Assembly (NCBI GenBank): GCA_964020155.1
Contig: OZ026546.1
Span: 8,518,879 to 8,582,878, forward strand
Source of the DNA: Chondrilla cf. caribensis
Taxonomy: Eukaryota > Porifera > Demospongiae > Chondrillida > Chondrillidae
Length of the DNA stretch: 64,000 nucleotides
Direction: 5' to 3'
Made by a program: the position numbers and the translations under genes
In this document: piece by piece, positions 46,417-57,687 of the stretch
How positions within the stretch are numbered: the first letter of the stretch is position 1
Layout: every line of letters begins with the position of its first letter
The notes under the pieces: model-generated
Told to the model about the DNA's origin: nothing
What the model saw: the letters and a program-made list of their open reading frames with translations, nothing else
Databases searched by the model: none

Positions 46417-46751
46417 GGCACAAAAGGCATAAGATTCCTCCTATTGTCAACACAGCATGTGAATACTCCCTGAACCATTTCCAAGAGTATTTTCCTCTTT
46501 AGAAAGAACAAGGAAGTGTTATTCATTGACACGTACAAAGGGATGAGTACTAGGGAGAGCTAGGGAGAGCTAGGGGCATGGATCTACAACCTTTGTCCAG
46601 ATTGAGGTAACTAGTACTTAGCAGCTAGGTATATACTGTGCTCATTACAACCAATCAGTTTGGTTGTAATGTTGAAAATACTCTTGGAAATGGTTCAGGG
46701 AGTATTCACATGCTGTGTTGACAATAGGAGGAATCTTATGCCTTTTGTGCC
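46417..46751. repeat. Inverted repeat, 78-bp identical arms
   Basis: Arms 46417-46494 and 46674-46751 are identical inverted copies as far as I can read, around a 179-bp spacer. A third, diverged direct copy of part of the left arm and its right flank lies at about 47340-47460. Confidence 0.9.
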
Positions 46752-47724
46752 AAGCACAAATGTTTCAGTCTGACATTTGTGCTTGGACTTTTCAGCATTT
46801 AAACAATGCATGACACTCAGGATGTGGTGTGCATGAGCAGCTTACACATGTATGTATACATGACTAGTAAAAAGTGAATATGGTGTTGATTCATGCCTGT
46901 TATGCATGCAGTGGTACTCTCCATAATATGACACAGCATCTTAGAAAGAATGGCTATCATCAAGGGTCCAACATATACACTGGGGTTGCACACACATCTT
47001 CATAGCCATTATTTAGAACACAAATCTTGCTGGCGATATAAAATGTAAAGTCGAACCTGACGAAATTGCTTAGCACAAAATATCTCATATCAAGAAACTT
47101 CTGTCAAGTTCCTATGGCCATGGCTAACCACACTGTTCCCCAGTGATTACAGATATACATTATTGCATGCAAAAGTATACACGTACCGCTAGTTATGATT
47201 ATAATATAATAGCGGGAGCTAGCTTCTACCTACTTACACAGGGTCCCTCCCAAGGTAATGTTATATTATGTACTAGAGATATAGCTACTATAGTGACGTT
47301 CGCGTTGTCTGTAAGATGTATGATACGGACAATGCAAACGTCACAAGTATTGTCAACACTGCATGTGAACACTCCCTGAACCATTTCAAAATAGTATTTT
47401 CCTCTCCAAAATGAACAAGGAAGTGTTATTCATTGACACATATGTACAAAGGTATGAACACTTTAAAATTGAGAGCTAGGGGTATGGATCTACAACCTTT
47501 GTCCAGATTGAGGATACTAGCACTTATCTGATGAGATACCACACTATAATCGAGCTAGGTACATACTGTCCCCATAACGACCAATCAGTCTGACAGGTGT
47601 GCTTGGACTTCCCTGCATTTAAACAATGCATGTATAGTAGGAAGGTCCACTATACATGCATTGTTTAAATTACACACAACAGGTTATAAAGTGGTGTCAA
47701 CCGAGTTGTCAGTTGCTAATAAGG
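46752..47724. other. Repeat-rich spacer before the coiled-coil cluster
   Basis: Contains the third copy of the 46.4-kb repeat, and a 22-bp-arm hairpin at 47617-47670 (arms 47617-47638 and 47649-47670) about 55 bp upstream of the first cluster gene. No gene seen. Confidence 0.6.
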
Positions 47725-48052
47725 ATGAGTGAACTGAAAGGAATGGCTGAAGAAGCTACAGTGGTAACAACCAGCATAAAATGAAATGATCAAAAAACAC
47801 AATCAATTAACTGAAGACCTAATTTAAAAACAGCATCAGCAATTATTGAGGGAAAAGGAGAGGAGGTGTGAAGAATTGGAGAGGGAGAAAGAAACTCTTC
47901 AGATTGAATCCACTGCTGAATCCAAAGCTTGGGAGCAAGCTGTAAAAACAACTTTCTGGTTAAACAGTTATTTTATCAAGAAGCGATATAAGAAATACAA
48001 GCATGAAACTGAAGAGAGGGCTGCCAGGAATAACGAGACCGTCGATACCTGA
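47725..48052 (+). CDS. Small coiled-coil protein, 85 aa (cluster member 1)
   Basis: Two exons, 47725-47763 and 47834-48052, joined by a 70-bp GT-AG intron in phase 0. The first exon gives MSELKGMAEEATV; the second a charged helix (REKERRCEELEREKETL) that ends in a basic stretch (YFIKKRYKKYKHETEERA). No domain recognised. It shares with the neighbouring genes the tiny first exon, the Glu/Lys-rich coiled coil and its strand. A longer read-through of exon 1 hits a stop inside the intron, which supports splicing. Function unknown. Confidence 0.5.
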
Positions 48053-48169
48053 AAACTATGGCACGAAATTGACCACACAATATTTGTGATTTCTGTATCA
48101 TAATTTTGGTTTTATATATACACTTCATTAATTTACATGCATGTGTGTGTGTGTTATATTATTGCAATG

Positions 48170-49205
48170 TCAGTGTGTACAACAGTGAGTGAATACTTGC
48201 ACATCGTCGGATGTGAACCCAGCATAATGCAATAAGAGTTTCAGGAAATAACGTGGTATGTATTCTCGAGCCAATATCCCATCCCAGGAATTAACTGTAT
48301 TGTAAGGTGCTTTCTTAGAGAAAGCCTCACTAGCTGTTGCCATCACTACCAAGTATACTTGAGCAAGGAAGGTGGGATTTCCACTGACTGGATGGCATAG
48401 TGTGAGGTTCTAGTGTAGACCAAGATCAGACATGCCTGTACATGTTCAACTAAACCTCTCCAGCTCAGGACCACACGAGACAAGTCTGATGCAATACATG
48501 ACCACTGCAACTGATCAAGAGTGACCAGATACCTTATTTGTTTATATACATACCTATGTCAACATCACATCCCATAATGTAGTTTAAGGTACTTCCCAAG
48601 AGAAAACCCCTCCTGTTGCCATAGCATCAAGAAAAACACAAGGTAGTTGGGATTCCTACTGCCCCACTGTGTGAAATGTGTCTCCATAAGCAATTCATTG
48701 GCCAGTTTCTCTTCATAAGCAATTCATTGGCCAGTTTCTCCTGACCCCAAACAGTGAATGGGTAGGATGATGCAATACAAAAACTACCATCTGCAACAGC
48801 AGCACATGTAGTGCATAGTACATAGAATATTCCAGGTATATGTGTGTATATATTCTATTGTGCTAGTCGTATCGATATATGCGTCATGCAGAAGGTCAAT
48901 CCTTACATATTATGATACACTAACAGCAGTAGTAGAGTCATGGTGTAATGGAATAGAACTGGGTTAAGACAGCAAATGATGGGGAAGATTGAGGTGCAGG
49001 TTATAGGAAAGTGAACAATAACCAAAGTTTAGATTGAAGCAGCCAAGATCTGTACAGTACCCTGCAAGTGTATGGTACCACCATGGCCTAGGAATGTAAT
49101 TAGAGGTACTTTCCCTGGGTAAACCCCATGCTGTTGCCATAACTACAAGGTTGATGACAGGAAGTTAGGATCCCCACTGACCAGCATAATAGCTGTGGTG
49201 TAAAC
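48170..49205 (-). other. Three diverged copies of a possible old coding segment
   Basis: On the minus strand, segments at about 48260-48400, 48575-48670 and 49090-49190 share an order of short matches (tgttgccat, ggatttccact-like and gagaaa..cc). The first keeps an open frame of 60 codons (ILAREYIPRYFLKLLLHY); the others have stops. It may be a dead exon array or a transposon fragment; not recognised. Confidence 0.3.
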
Positions 49206-49329
49206 CAAGATCACATTCCTGTCAGACACGGCTTACACATACTGCCCACATATGTATACCTAAAGTACACATGAGAGTCAAGCCTGAGCAAGTCCAAACA
49301 AAGAATATATATGCGTGTGTGCTGTACGT

Positions 49330-49397
49330 ACACAGCACTTCACACTCCGGTTGAGTTGGAGGCAAGCAGTCAGCCTGTGAGTACAGACAGTTTTCAG
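49330..49397 (+). promoter_or_regulatory. 5' UTR exon of cluster member 2
   Basis: Sequence ending gacagttttcag|gtaggta forms a good splice donor. The same exon and donor recur at about 56460-56523 and 61553-61617, each ahead of another small reading frame, so promoter and leader have been reused. Confidence 0.5.
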
Positions 49398-49776
49398 GTA
49401 GGTACGTGTAGAGCTGTTCACATATACCAACAATAGGTAGAGGCTAGACACAAACAGCATACAATGAACAAGCATTTCCTCAATGTGGGCTCATTATTGT
49501 ACTGGCTGTAATAAACTAAGGTCTCTATTGAGGTGTGTGTACTAGACAGGAGATTGCACCAACTAGGGTACTCCCTAGCTAAGCTGTACCATACTGTACT
49601 AAAGGTGACAGTAACTAGGCTCCTACCACAGATTTAATGACTCTTTTACCAAACAGGTTGTACTGTACTCATCAGTACTGGTTGGAATATCTTTGTACAC
49701 TTCCATACTTCAGAATTAAGGACACTTGCAATGAGTAACACTTGTTGATATTCTCTTCAGGTGAGAACAGTTTGAA

Positions 49777-50882
49777 ATGGCTGAGGCCTTCCGCTATGTT
49801 CAAGGGTAAGACCCAAATAATGCAGATTACAATACACAGACATGACCTTATACCATACTGCCTAGTCAGTATACACATTATGTAGTACTGGGTTCATTAC
49901 AAGATAATATGCTCTATTTAATATTGTTACTAGAGTTTACAGACGCTATCAACATGTCAAAGGCAATGTAATGAGTGGTATTGACAATGATTTTGCCACT
50001 TTGGATGACTTGAAAGAAATGACCAAGAAAATTGATGAAGACAAAGAAATCAGTGACACGGCTCTCACTGTCGTTAAAAATAAGACAATAGAAAATGCCA
50101 GAATTATGGAAGCAAACAACACCAAACTTTCGAGAGAAATGGTCAATGTAGAGGAAACCCAAGCCACCCAAACAGCACAGATACAAGCCCTTGGAAGGGA
50201 TATGGTGCAGATGCAACAGACCCAACAGATTTCTGCTGGACAGATGGATACACTGAAATGTGAACTCCAGACGATGAGGCGGGAAATTGATGAAGACAAA
50301 GAAGACAGTGACACAGCTCTCACTGCTGTTAAAAATAAGACTATAGAGAATGCCAGAATTATAGAAGCAAACAACACTAGACTTTTAAGAGAAGTCTCCG
50401 ATGTAAAGGAAACCCAAGCCACCCAAGCAGCAAGGATAGATGCACTTGGAAGGGATATGGTAGAGATGCAACAGACCCAACAGATCTCTGCTGAACAAAT
50501 GGAGACAGTGAAATGTGAACTGAGGAAGGAAATTGATGAGACAAAGAAGGTAAACAGTGAAGAGAACTACATCACCCGAAAGAGAATGGCAGAGCAATTC
50601 CAAGAACGAGACAAACGGGCAAAACTAGTACAGAGAGAACAATATGGCCTGATTTGTGGAGTTCAAGAATCGTGCAAATCCATTCAAGAGAGTGCAATGG
50701 CACAAAATATCCGCCTTGGTGAACAAGAAAGAGAAACGGAAGCATTGAAACAAGAAATGCAAGCAATGAAAAGAAAAATGGAAGTATTGGAAAGAAAGGA
50801 ACAAGAGAATACATCTACACCTAGGAGACTTCAGCAATTGAAGCAGTTTTTGTATAAAACGTTATGGAGAACCGAGGATTAA
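49777..50882 (+). CDS. Coiled-coil protein with 85-residue internal duplication (cluster member 2)
   Basis: Coding exons 49777-49805 and 49934-50882 (phase 2, 325 aa), preceded by a likely untranslated exon (49330-49397) and an acceptor at 49760. The N terminus is MAEAFRYVQG. Most of the protein is coiled coil. Two adjacent 85-residue units starting IDEDKE, with DTALT, NKTIENARI and LGRDMV in both, are about 80% identical (255-bp period in DNA). The C-terminal third is a separate basic coiled coil (LKQEMQAMKRKMEVLERKEQE). No signal peptide or membrane segment. No family recognised; a self-associating scaffold is a guess from composition. Confidence 0.7.
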
Positions 50883-51054
50883 GACACAATACTAGTAACC
50901 ATCATGGAATACGAACATGTTATCTGTTGTAGCTTTATTCCTCTTCTAAAGTGAATTATGTGCATGTGGTTTGATTGCTAATCAATTAATGTACAAGTGT
51001 AATTGATTGCAGTTAATTTTAAACTAATCACCACTATTAAGAGTTAGGGCAATT

Positions 51055-51785
51055 CTGAAGCATGCTGAAGTGTAGGCTGTTATTTCATGACCCACCCAGT
51101 ACTGCCATGATACGTTCAAAGACTACACGCAATGTAAGCACGGATACCACATACACTCACTGAAGCAGGGGATCCGTGGGTCACTGGAAATGCAATAGAA
51201 TTCTCCTTCAGCGTCCAGTAATAATTTCAGTTACACGATAGGAAATCATGTTTGGTGCGCGCCATCCCGAAGGTTACTCTTATAGACCATTTCTGTTCGC
51301 CATCCATCACATTTTCACGATTCTTCAGCCATTTTTACAGGAGTGCCGACGTCACATGCATATTCGAAAAATGGAGGCGAGTAGGCCTCACCATGCGAGA
51401 CTACCATAGTATGCGCTTCTCGCATTTAGCGCCGCAGGGCCATAAGCACGTATTATAGTATGATGCGAAAACGGTTACTTTGGCTCCAGGATACTGTTTT
51501 GAGGGTTGGTGCTCGAGATGAGTAGCAAACACTGGTAGTCTATAGGTACCTGCATGTGCAGAGGCTATAGTTAACCAGTAATTGTAACATAGCTGACTAC
51601 GTTGGTGGATTATTATACAGAAGCCTACATGGGGATATAGCATAACATACAACCTTTATAACTGGGCCAATCAGGCCAGCCCACTTGGTCTAGTGCACTT
51701 GTGGTTGGCCGGATGGAGTCAACTTGTTCACTAATTGAATGGCTATTGAATAGTAGGTGCCATCCAAGGGAGTGTGCCTGTTTTG
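51055..51785. repeat. Older diverged copy of the segmental-duplication sequence
   Basis: Matches the later parts of the duplicated blocks (for example near 56830-57310 and 61770-62260), including the shared phrase gccgcagggccataa, and then jumps to a piece that resembles the spacer near 54810-54880 and 59930. It shows that the duplicated DNA has moved in this region more than once. Confidence 0.75.
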
Positions 51786-52185
51786 CCAGGAATGACCAGA
51801 ATGCTGGCTAGAAAGATATGTACAGATGAACCTGTTTCGGCAGTGTTCCAAAGGTCACCTGCTTTGCCAGGAATGACACAAATGCTGGCTACAAATACTG
51901 TATGTGTGTACAGATGAACCTGTTTCGGCAGAGTTCACATGGTCACCTGCTTTGCCAGGGATGACAAAAGTGCTGGTCACAAAGATGTGTGTACAGATGA
52001 ACCTCTTGCAGCAGAGTTCACAAGGTCACCTGCTTTGCCAGGAATGACAAAAATGCCAGCTAAAAATGTGTACAGACGAACCTGTTTCGGCAGAGTTCAC
52101 AAGGTCACCTGCTTTGCCAGGAATGACAGAAATGTTGTCATGAAATGTTACCAACTGAATCTGCTTTGTCAGAGTTCAATGGAAG
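51775..52185. repeat. 79-88 bp tandem repeat
   Basis: Five diverged units, each with cctgctttgccaggaatgac and cagatgaacctgtttcggca, with small length changes. The open frame through it is a by-product. Confidence 0.9.
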
Positions 52186-52256
52186 TTACTTAGTAAAGTA
52201 AGAATAGTGTTCTGAATACCCCAGCACAGCTGATGAGTACCTGGTATTGGTCGAAA

Positions 52257-52322
52257 CAGAATCTACTATTATACCCAGGTACAGATAATTCCTTATATAG
52301 CTGGGTATAATAGCAGATTCTG
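52257..52322. repeat. 22-bp inverted repeat
   Basis: Arms cagaatctactattataccc and its inverted copy near 52301-52322, one mismatch, 22-base spacer. Confidence 0.75.
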
Positions 52323-52463
52323 TCCTGTGCATTGGGTATATTCGTATTTATGACATGCATATAAGAAGATACCTACTCAGTCTGGATGTGCCTCAAAAGG
52401 TAATGGAGAGTCATGTTGGCCAATTGTAAGCACACCCCTCCGCCAGTACACATATCCATTTAC

Positions 52464-52469
<6 letters not shown>

Positions 52470-52533
<64 letters not shown>
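52470..52533. repeat. (CA)n microsatellite
   Basis: About 32 CA units in intergenic DNA. Confidence 0.95.
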
Positions 52534-52538
<5 letters not shown>

Positions 52539-52970
52539 TAGGTGTCATCAAACTATCAATTGAAAGCCTTGGTAGCCCCTCCTAGATAGTCTACAATAAA
52601 GTTAAGTCATAAAGCAAAAATATGAAGTCAGCAAGTGGCAGGATGTATAGTCCCATCAGAACAAACAGTAGGTTGCAACTGGGCTGACCCTGCCTGCCCA
52701 CTTATTGTCATAACTTATTATATACATAGGTGTTTATAAAACTATGAATTGCAATGCCTTGATAACCCCTCCTACAATGTCTACAATAGTATTAAGTCAC
52801 AAAGTGGGACGTACCATGAATGAGGTCACAACTGACCATAAGCAGCCAAAATTTAACTGAGCTATTGTAAGCTTTGTAACACTGTCTACTCAGAGGTCAC
52901 TTCTACTTTTGTATAAATGTAAACCTCCCCTCATGCTGATATTCAAGCGTTACCTGAGGAATTCAGCACA

Positions 52971-53725
52971 ATGTCTAATTGTGAAGAGCAGATTCAGGTT
53001 AGTTCAGAATCCACCAATTGTGAATAACTGGAAGATTCCATCACATTGCTAACTGAGTTGCTTTGCTCCATCAGCCTGAGGGTACAAGTACTCCAGTGCA
53101 GCAGCCAACCCCAACACTACCTCAGCCGCAACTGGATGTCACTACCAGTGATTTACAGGAATTACAACAAATGGAGAGGGATGTGGTTAACATAGAACAA
53201 CTAGTCAACCGTAAGCGCAAGGCTCTGGATGAGTTGAAGCAAATTGTTGAAGAAGAGGAAAAATTAAGAGAAACACTGAGGGTGAGCTATGTTGTTAAAC
53301 TATGCTAGGTACCTTGAGATTTCTTTGTATTGTTCTGAAAAAACTAGTGTGCCTGGCCATGGATTTCCATTTTTGGACTTATACATTGCATATATGTAAG
53401 ATTGCAAGAGTAGTTTTCATGCATGATATATACATTTAAATATATAACATATGTTCATTATACCTTTTGTTATAGGCATACTGTATTTAATCCATTGAAG
53501 TACAAGAATATAACATGCTTACTGTAATGTTTTACTTTTATATCATTCTCTATATTGTGGTAGGAGGAGAATGAGGAGATGGAAAGGAGTAGAGAGAGAG
53601 GAAGAGGGAGAGGGAGAGGAAGAGGAAGAAGAAGAGGAAGGGGGAGGAGGCCCTGGGGGTGGAACAGGGGATTGAGAGGAGGGAGTACATCACGTAACAT
53701 TCATTTTAATTATTATTACAGTTAG
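52971..53725 (+). CDS. Small coiled-coil protein with Arg/Gly-rich tail, 131 aa (cluster member 3)
   Basis: Three phase-0 exons: 52971-52997, 53075-53281, 53564-53725. MSNCEEQIQ is followed by a Pro/Gln-rich stretch (TPTLPQPQL), a heptad coiled coil (LQQMERDVVNIEQLVNRK), and after the second intron an acidic step and an RG-repeat tail (RERGRGRGRGRGRRRGRG) ending YYYS. RG-rich tails often bind RNA and are methylated by arginine methyltransferases in other proteins; here that is inference. An upstream ATG is not needed because the first exon begins a clean frame. The tail is encoded by a GA-rich, nearly repetitive stretch, so it could have grown by slippage. Confidence 0.6.
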
Positions 53726-54155
53726 CTTTAATTCTACTTTGTAACTGTCTAATATTATTCTTTATTAACTCTGACATACTGAATGAAAAACATGACATCG
53801 AGGTAATTCACATATATTTCAAACGGGGACAGCCTCATAACAATACGCCCTCTTGTTCCATTTGAGAAAAATTGTTTACTCCATCTTGAGATAACGATAA
53901 TACATGAGGCAACACGGCAAGGTGTCCGGCCACTGATATGGAATTAAGCCACGTGGCTTGCAAGTTCCCCTTCTACTGAACATTTAGTTATAAGTATATT
54001 ACGATGCTGATAGCCTAAGACAGGTTTTATAGCGCATTTGAGCCATTTGAATCCCTCGCAGGGGAACTTCATGAATCTATATATACATTCTACTAATTAT
54101 ACAAATTTAACATCACATACTTGTGCCAAAAAAGGAATACAAACAAGCTTATTAA
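53726..54155. other. AT-rich spacer
   Basis: 3' flank of cluster member 3. No gene seen; a frame from 54038 runs into the hairpin and is not believed. Confidence 0.5.
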
Positions 54156-54626
54156 AAACATTTAAAAATGAAAAAGGATGTAGGGATGACTTCTCAAAAA
54201 AGCGAAGGAACAAGGTGGGGATGAGCGGAATGAGAAGCCTGTTGGAGCGAACAGCATGTCGAATAGATGAGTATCGGAGTGAGCACCATGTCGGAATGGG
54301 AAGAGGGGCGGAGTGAGCAGCACGTTCTAATGAGAAGACTGTCGGAATATAACAATCCCTATATCAACAGCTGCGGAAAGTATACTGTGTATATTTCATG
54401 AACAATTAGTGCTGTTGATATAGGGATTGTTATATTCCGACAGTCTTCTCATTAGAACGTGCTGCTCACTCCGCCCCTCTTCCCATTCCGACATGGTGCT
54501 CACTCCGATACTCATCTATTCGACATGCTGTTCGCTCCAACAGGCTTCTCATTCCGCTCATCCCCACCTTGTTCCTTCGCTTTTTTGAGAAGTCATCCCT
54601 ACATCCTTTTTCATTTTTAAATGTTT
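54156..54626. repeat. Very long hairpin: 216-bp inverted arms, 39-bp loop
   Basis: Arms 54156-54371 and 54411-54626 are perfect inverted copies as far as I can read. The arm itself is built from related short motifs (cggagtgagca and cggaatgagaag variants). No ORF of note. A transcript would fold into about 216 bp of dsRNA. Confidence 0.93.
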
Positions 54627-54979
54627 ATGTAGTAGTCACAATAAACATGATAACATAGTCTATTATACCCTGTTCACACCAGCCCAGTTCAGGTGTGAAT
54701 ACCACAAGAACTGGTCATGACCAGTTACACTGGGGGAATAATTGTTAACAGGACCCAACCAAAATAGAATTGTATTCATTGGTTACATGCCCTTTACACC
54801 TGGGCTGATCAGGCCAGCCCACTTACAAGTAAAAATATAGGCCAGACCCAGTTGGTCTAGTGCACTTGTGGTTGGCCCAGTTTACATTCCCTAATAAATT
54901 CAGACTGGGTGTCAGACTGGGCTAATGAGATCATAAGTTGGTCCGCCCACTTGCTCAGGTCAGCTCCAATGATACCAGG

Positions 54980-55103
54980 TATACTATATATACACCACAC
55001 ACCACCAAACCACACTCATATCAAGGACCATCCAATAGTAGACAAGTAGTGTGTCAGTCTTGTCTGTGGTACTAGACGCTGGCTACTGGAGAATCAAAGG
55101 ATT
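54980..55103 (+). promoter_or_regulatory. TATA-box promoter of coiled-coil gene A
   Basis: ccaggtatactatatatac gives a TATA box at about 54983-54992, followed by roughly 110 bp of leader to the ATG. Box and leader are conserved at 57971-57993 and 60383-60392 in the two sister genes, with the same spacing. Confidence 0.6.
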
Positions 55104-55790
55104 ATGGCCTGGAGAGATAGGTAAGCTGACTGACCATACAGACTATAAACCCCCTCCATCACATGGGGTAGAATGGGGTAATTTGAGAAACCTGCGTTTC
55201 AAACACTTGGTTATTGATCCAAATTAATGTCAATTAATACATAGGGGATTGAACAGTGGTAGACACTTAATCATAGCTCAATGTTGTCAATTACAGTAAC
55301 AATACATTGTCAACCACAATTATAATTGTATTATACTATTGCAATGTTTCAATTTAGATTTAGCTTCAATTTCAGTTTTGGCCAAAGTAAAAATGAACGG
55401 CTGAGAGAGTTGACTGAGAAACTGGAAGAGGTAAAACTTGAAAATGATAAAAGATATCAACAACTTCAAGCAAGTGAAGAGAAGCAAAAAACAGAGATAG
55501 CAGAATTGAGAGAGTATTTGGGGGAAGTTAAGGCAGAGCGAAACATGTACAAAGCGGCATATGAAAAAAGGTCAGAAAAGTACTCCGCATTATCACATAA
55601 ATATGTAGACATGAAGAAAGCAAATCATCGTTTACAATGGGAAAAGGACACAATGGACAGTGGCATTAGGAACACCTTCTTTGTTACGAGGAAATGGACG
55701 GAACGCAACATTAGTAGGCAAAAGCAGAGACATCCATACAAAGGATATCAACCAACTAAATCGGATGAAGATTCAGAAGATGAGTGGTGA
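55104..55790 (+). CDS. Small coiled-coil protein A, 149 aa (tandem family)
   Basis: Exons 55104-55120 and 55358-55790, joined in phase 2 (GTAAGC donor, tttcaatttag acceptor). The first exon encodes only MAWRD plus two bases. The second gives a Phe/Ser-rich start (FSFNFSFGQS), a coiled coil of about 85 residues, then the family's C-terminal motif (HRLQWEKDTMDSGIRNTF), a basic stretch and an acidic end (DEDSEDEW). An in-frame ATG at 55343 inside the intron would allow an unspliced reading, but all three sisters keep the same splice sites, which supports the two-exon model. Family not recognised; cytosolic by lack of signals. Confidence 0.7.
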
Positions 55791-56144
55791 CTAGTCCAGG
55801 ATGAACTGTGAAGTTACTGTTACAGCTGCAGCAAACCTTGAGTTCTATACTAATGTAAAATGAAAGTTTAACAATATCATCAACATTCTTATCATTATTA
55901 TTATCAATGATTATATACTGTAATGAATTCCTTTTTACTAGTAAAGTTCACGTATATATATATAATATTAGAATATACTCATGTATGTACATTTAGATAT
56001 GAGTATTAGCAAGGCGTTTCTTAAGCTACTGATATTTTCTTGTAACCAAAACATGTTAATCAATTAACTGATTGAAAAACCAACTTCTGATATGTTACGC
56101 TCGATAGAAGAGGCATGCCTGAGCAAGCCCCAACAAAGAATATA

Positions 56145-56147
<3 letters not shown>

Positions 56148-56192
<45 letters not shown>

Positions 56193-56305
56193 GTGTGTGC
56201 GTGTGTGTGTGTGTGTGCGTGTGTGTGTGTGTGTGTGCGTGCGTGTGTGTGAGTGCATGTGTGTGTGTGTGTGTGTGTGTTGTGTGTGTGTGTGTGTGTG
56301 TGTGT
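56148..56305. repeat. (TG)n microsatellite with mobile-like 3' flank
   Basis: About 155 bp of TG repeats with CG interruptions. The following 100 bp (to about 56410) match the flank of the (TG)n at 26424. Confidence 0.93.
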
Positions 56306-56585
56306 ATGCATTCATATTAAAGTACATATATGCCATGCGTACATACACCTATGCAGTATACATGTCCCTGACACCATCACGTATGTAGAACAGTTACATG
56401 CGGCCAATGTCAGCGCACGCGCGCGCGTGTGTGTGTGCGTGTACATGTTGTACGTACACAACACTTCACACTCCAGTTGAGTTGGAGACGAGCAGTCAAC
56501 CTGAGAGTACAGACAGTTTTCAGGTAGGTACGTGTAGAGCTGTTTACGTAATAGTTGTAGCCTCCCTAGGTGTGCTACAGGGAAT

Positions 56586-56744
56586 ATGGACACACTTTAC
56601 CTAATTGATTACGAGGACGAAGCCGATTCTTTCACGACCCACTCGGTACTACTATTGAAGACGTTTAAAGACTACACAATTGATCAGCATTCAATACATT
56701 GCATTTTATGGGGTATGAATAGCGCTTTCTATGCATACAATTAA
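56586..56744 (+). CDS. Short ORF, 52 aa, after a spliced leader exon
   Basis: A leader exon (about 56460-56523, donor gtaggta) and an acceptor (gtgctacag, ending 56580) precede an ATG six bases into the next exon. The frame begins MDTLYLIDYEDEADSF. A sister frame at 61679 begins with the same residues, and the leader recurs at 49330. The shared, acidic N terminus suggests a real small protein or the start of a larger, truncated gene. Not recognised. Confidence 0.4.
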   Translation: MDTLYLIDYEDEADSFTTHSVLLLKTFKDYTIDQHSIHCILWGMNSAFYAYN

Positions 56745-57561
56745 CAATCTGTATAACGGTGTGATGTACGTATGCACCGAATGTGTCATGTGGGAAATCC
56801 TATGAATAATAATGAGCCCATATGCTTTGTCAAATCAATGCAAGCACGGATACCACATACACTCACTGAAGCAGGGGATCCGTGGGTCACTGGAAATGCA
56901 ATAGAATTCTCCATCATCGTATACTATGTCCTGTAATAATTTCAGTTACATGATAGGAAATCATGCTGGTACGCGCCATCCCGAAGGTTACTAGACCATT
57001 TCTGCTCGCTGTCCATCACATATTCGCGATTCTTCAGCCATTTACAGGAGTGCCGACGTCACATGCACATTCGAAAAATGGATGAGAGTAGGCCTCACCA
57101 CGCGAGACTACTATAGTATAGGCTTCTTGCATTTAGCGCCGCAGGGCCATAAACACGTATCATAGTATGATGCGAAAACGGTTACTTTGGCTCCAGGATA
57201 CTGTTTTGAGGGTTGGTGCTCGAGATGAGTAGCAAACACTGGTAGGCTATAGGTACCTGCACGTGTAGAGGCCAACATGGGGACATAGCATAACATGGGC
57301 TATAGTGAACCAGTACTTGTAACATAGCTGACAACATTGGTGGATTGTTATACACAAAATTAAACGATCAAACGCTAACAACCAGGATTCAGCAATGAGC
57401 ATATTCCTATAATACACAAGGTACAAGGTATCAACACAGTATGAGTAATTAACACCATCATTATCAGAATACATTAATAACAATATAAATAAATAATATT
57501 ATGAATCACATTGCTCAGTCAGTTCCTAGTATTATGCAGTAAACAGTCCCGATCTTCCTGT

Positions 57562-57687
57562 TCAGGACAGCAGTGACTGGACCACAGCCTGCACGTTGAG
57601 ACTCTTGAGGTCTCTATAGGTCTGTCCAGTCCCAACAAAGACAATGGGCTGTCCTGTGATGTAGGTCATCGAGATGGCTGCACCCAC
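57562..57687 (-). pseudogene. Duplicated last exon of SRPRA
   Basis: 126 bp that match the final SRPRA exon (62502-62627), acceptor included, and differ by at least one synonymous base. The rest of the gene is absent: sequence similarity stops about 30 bp upstream of the acceptor. It was carried here by the segmental duplication. Confidence 0.9.

Noticed and set aside
51939..52193. 84-codon ORF near 52 kb
   Set aside because: It runs through the 79-88 bp tandem repeat and shows only repeat-derived similarity between its parts.
54038..54316. 92-codon ORF entering the long hairpin
   Set aside because: Most of it lies in the hairpin arm; no splice context or protein-like motif.
55343..55790. 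Unspliced start of coiled-coil gene A at the ATG just before the acceptor
   Set aside because: All three sisters share a short first exon, a good donor and a TTTAG acceptor in the same phase, so the two-exon model is preferred, though both would give nearly the same protein.
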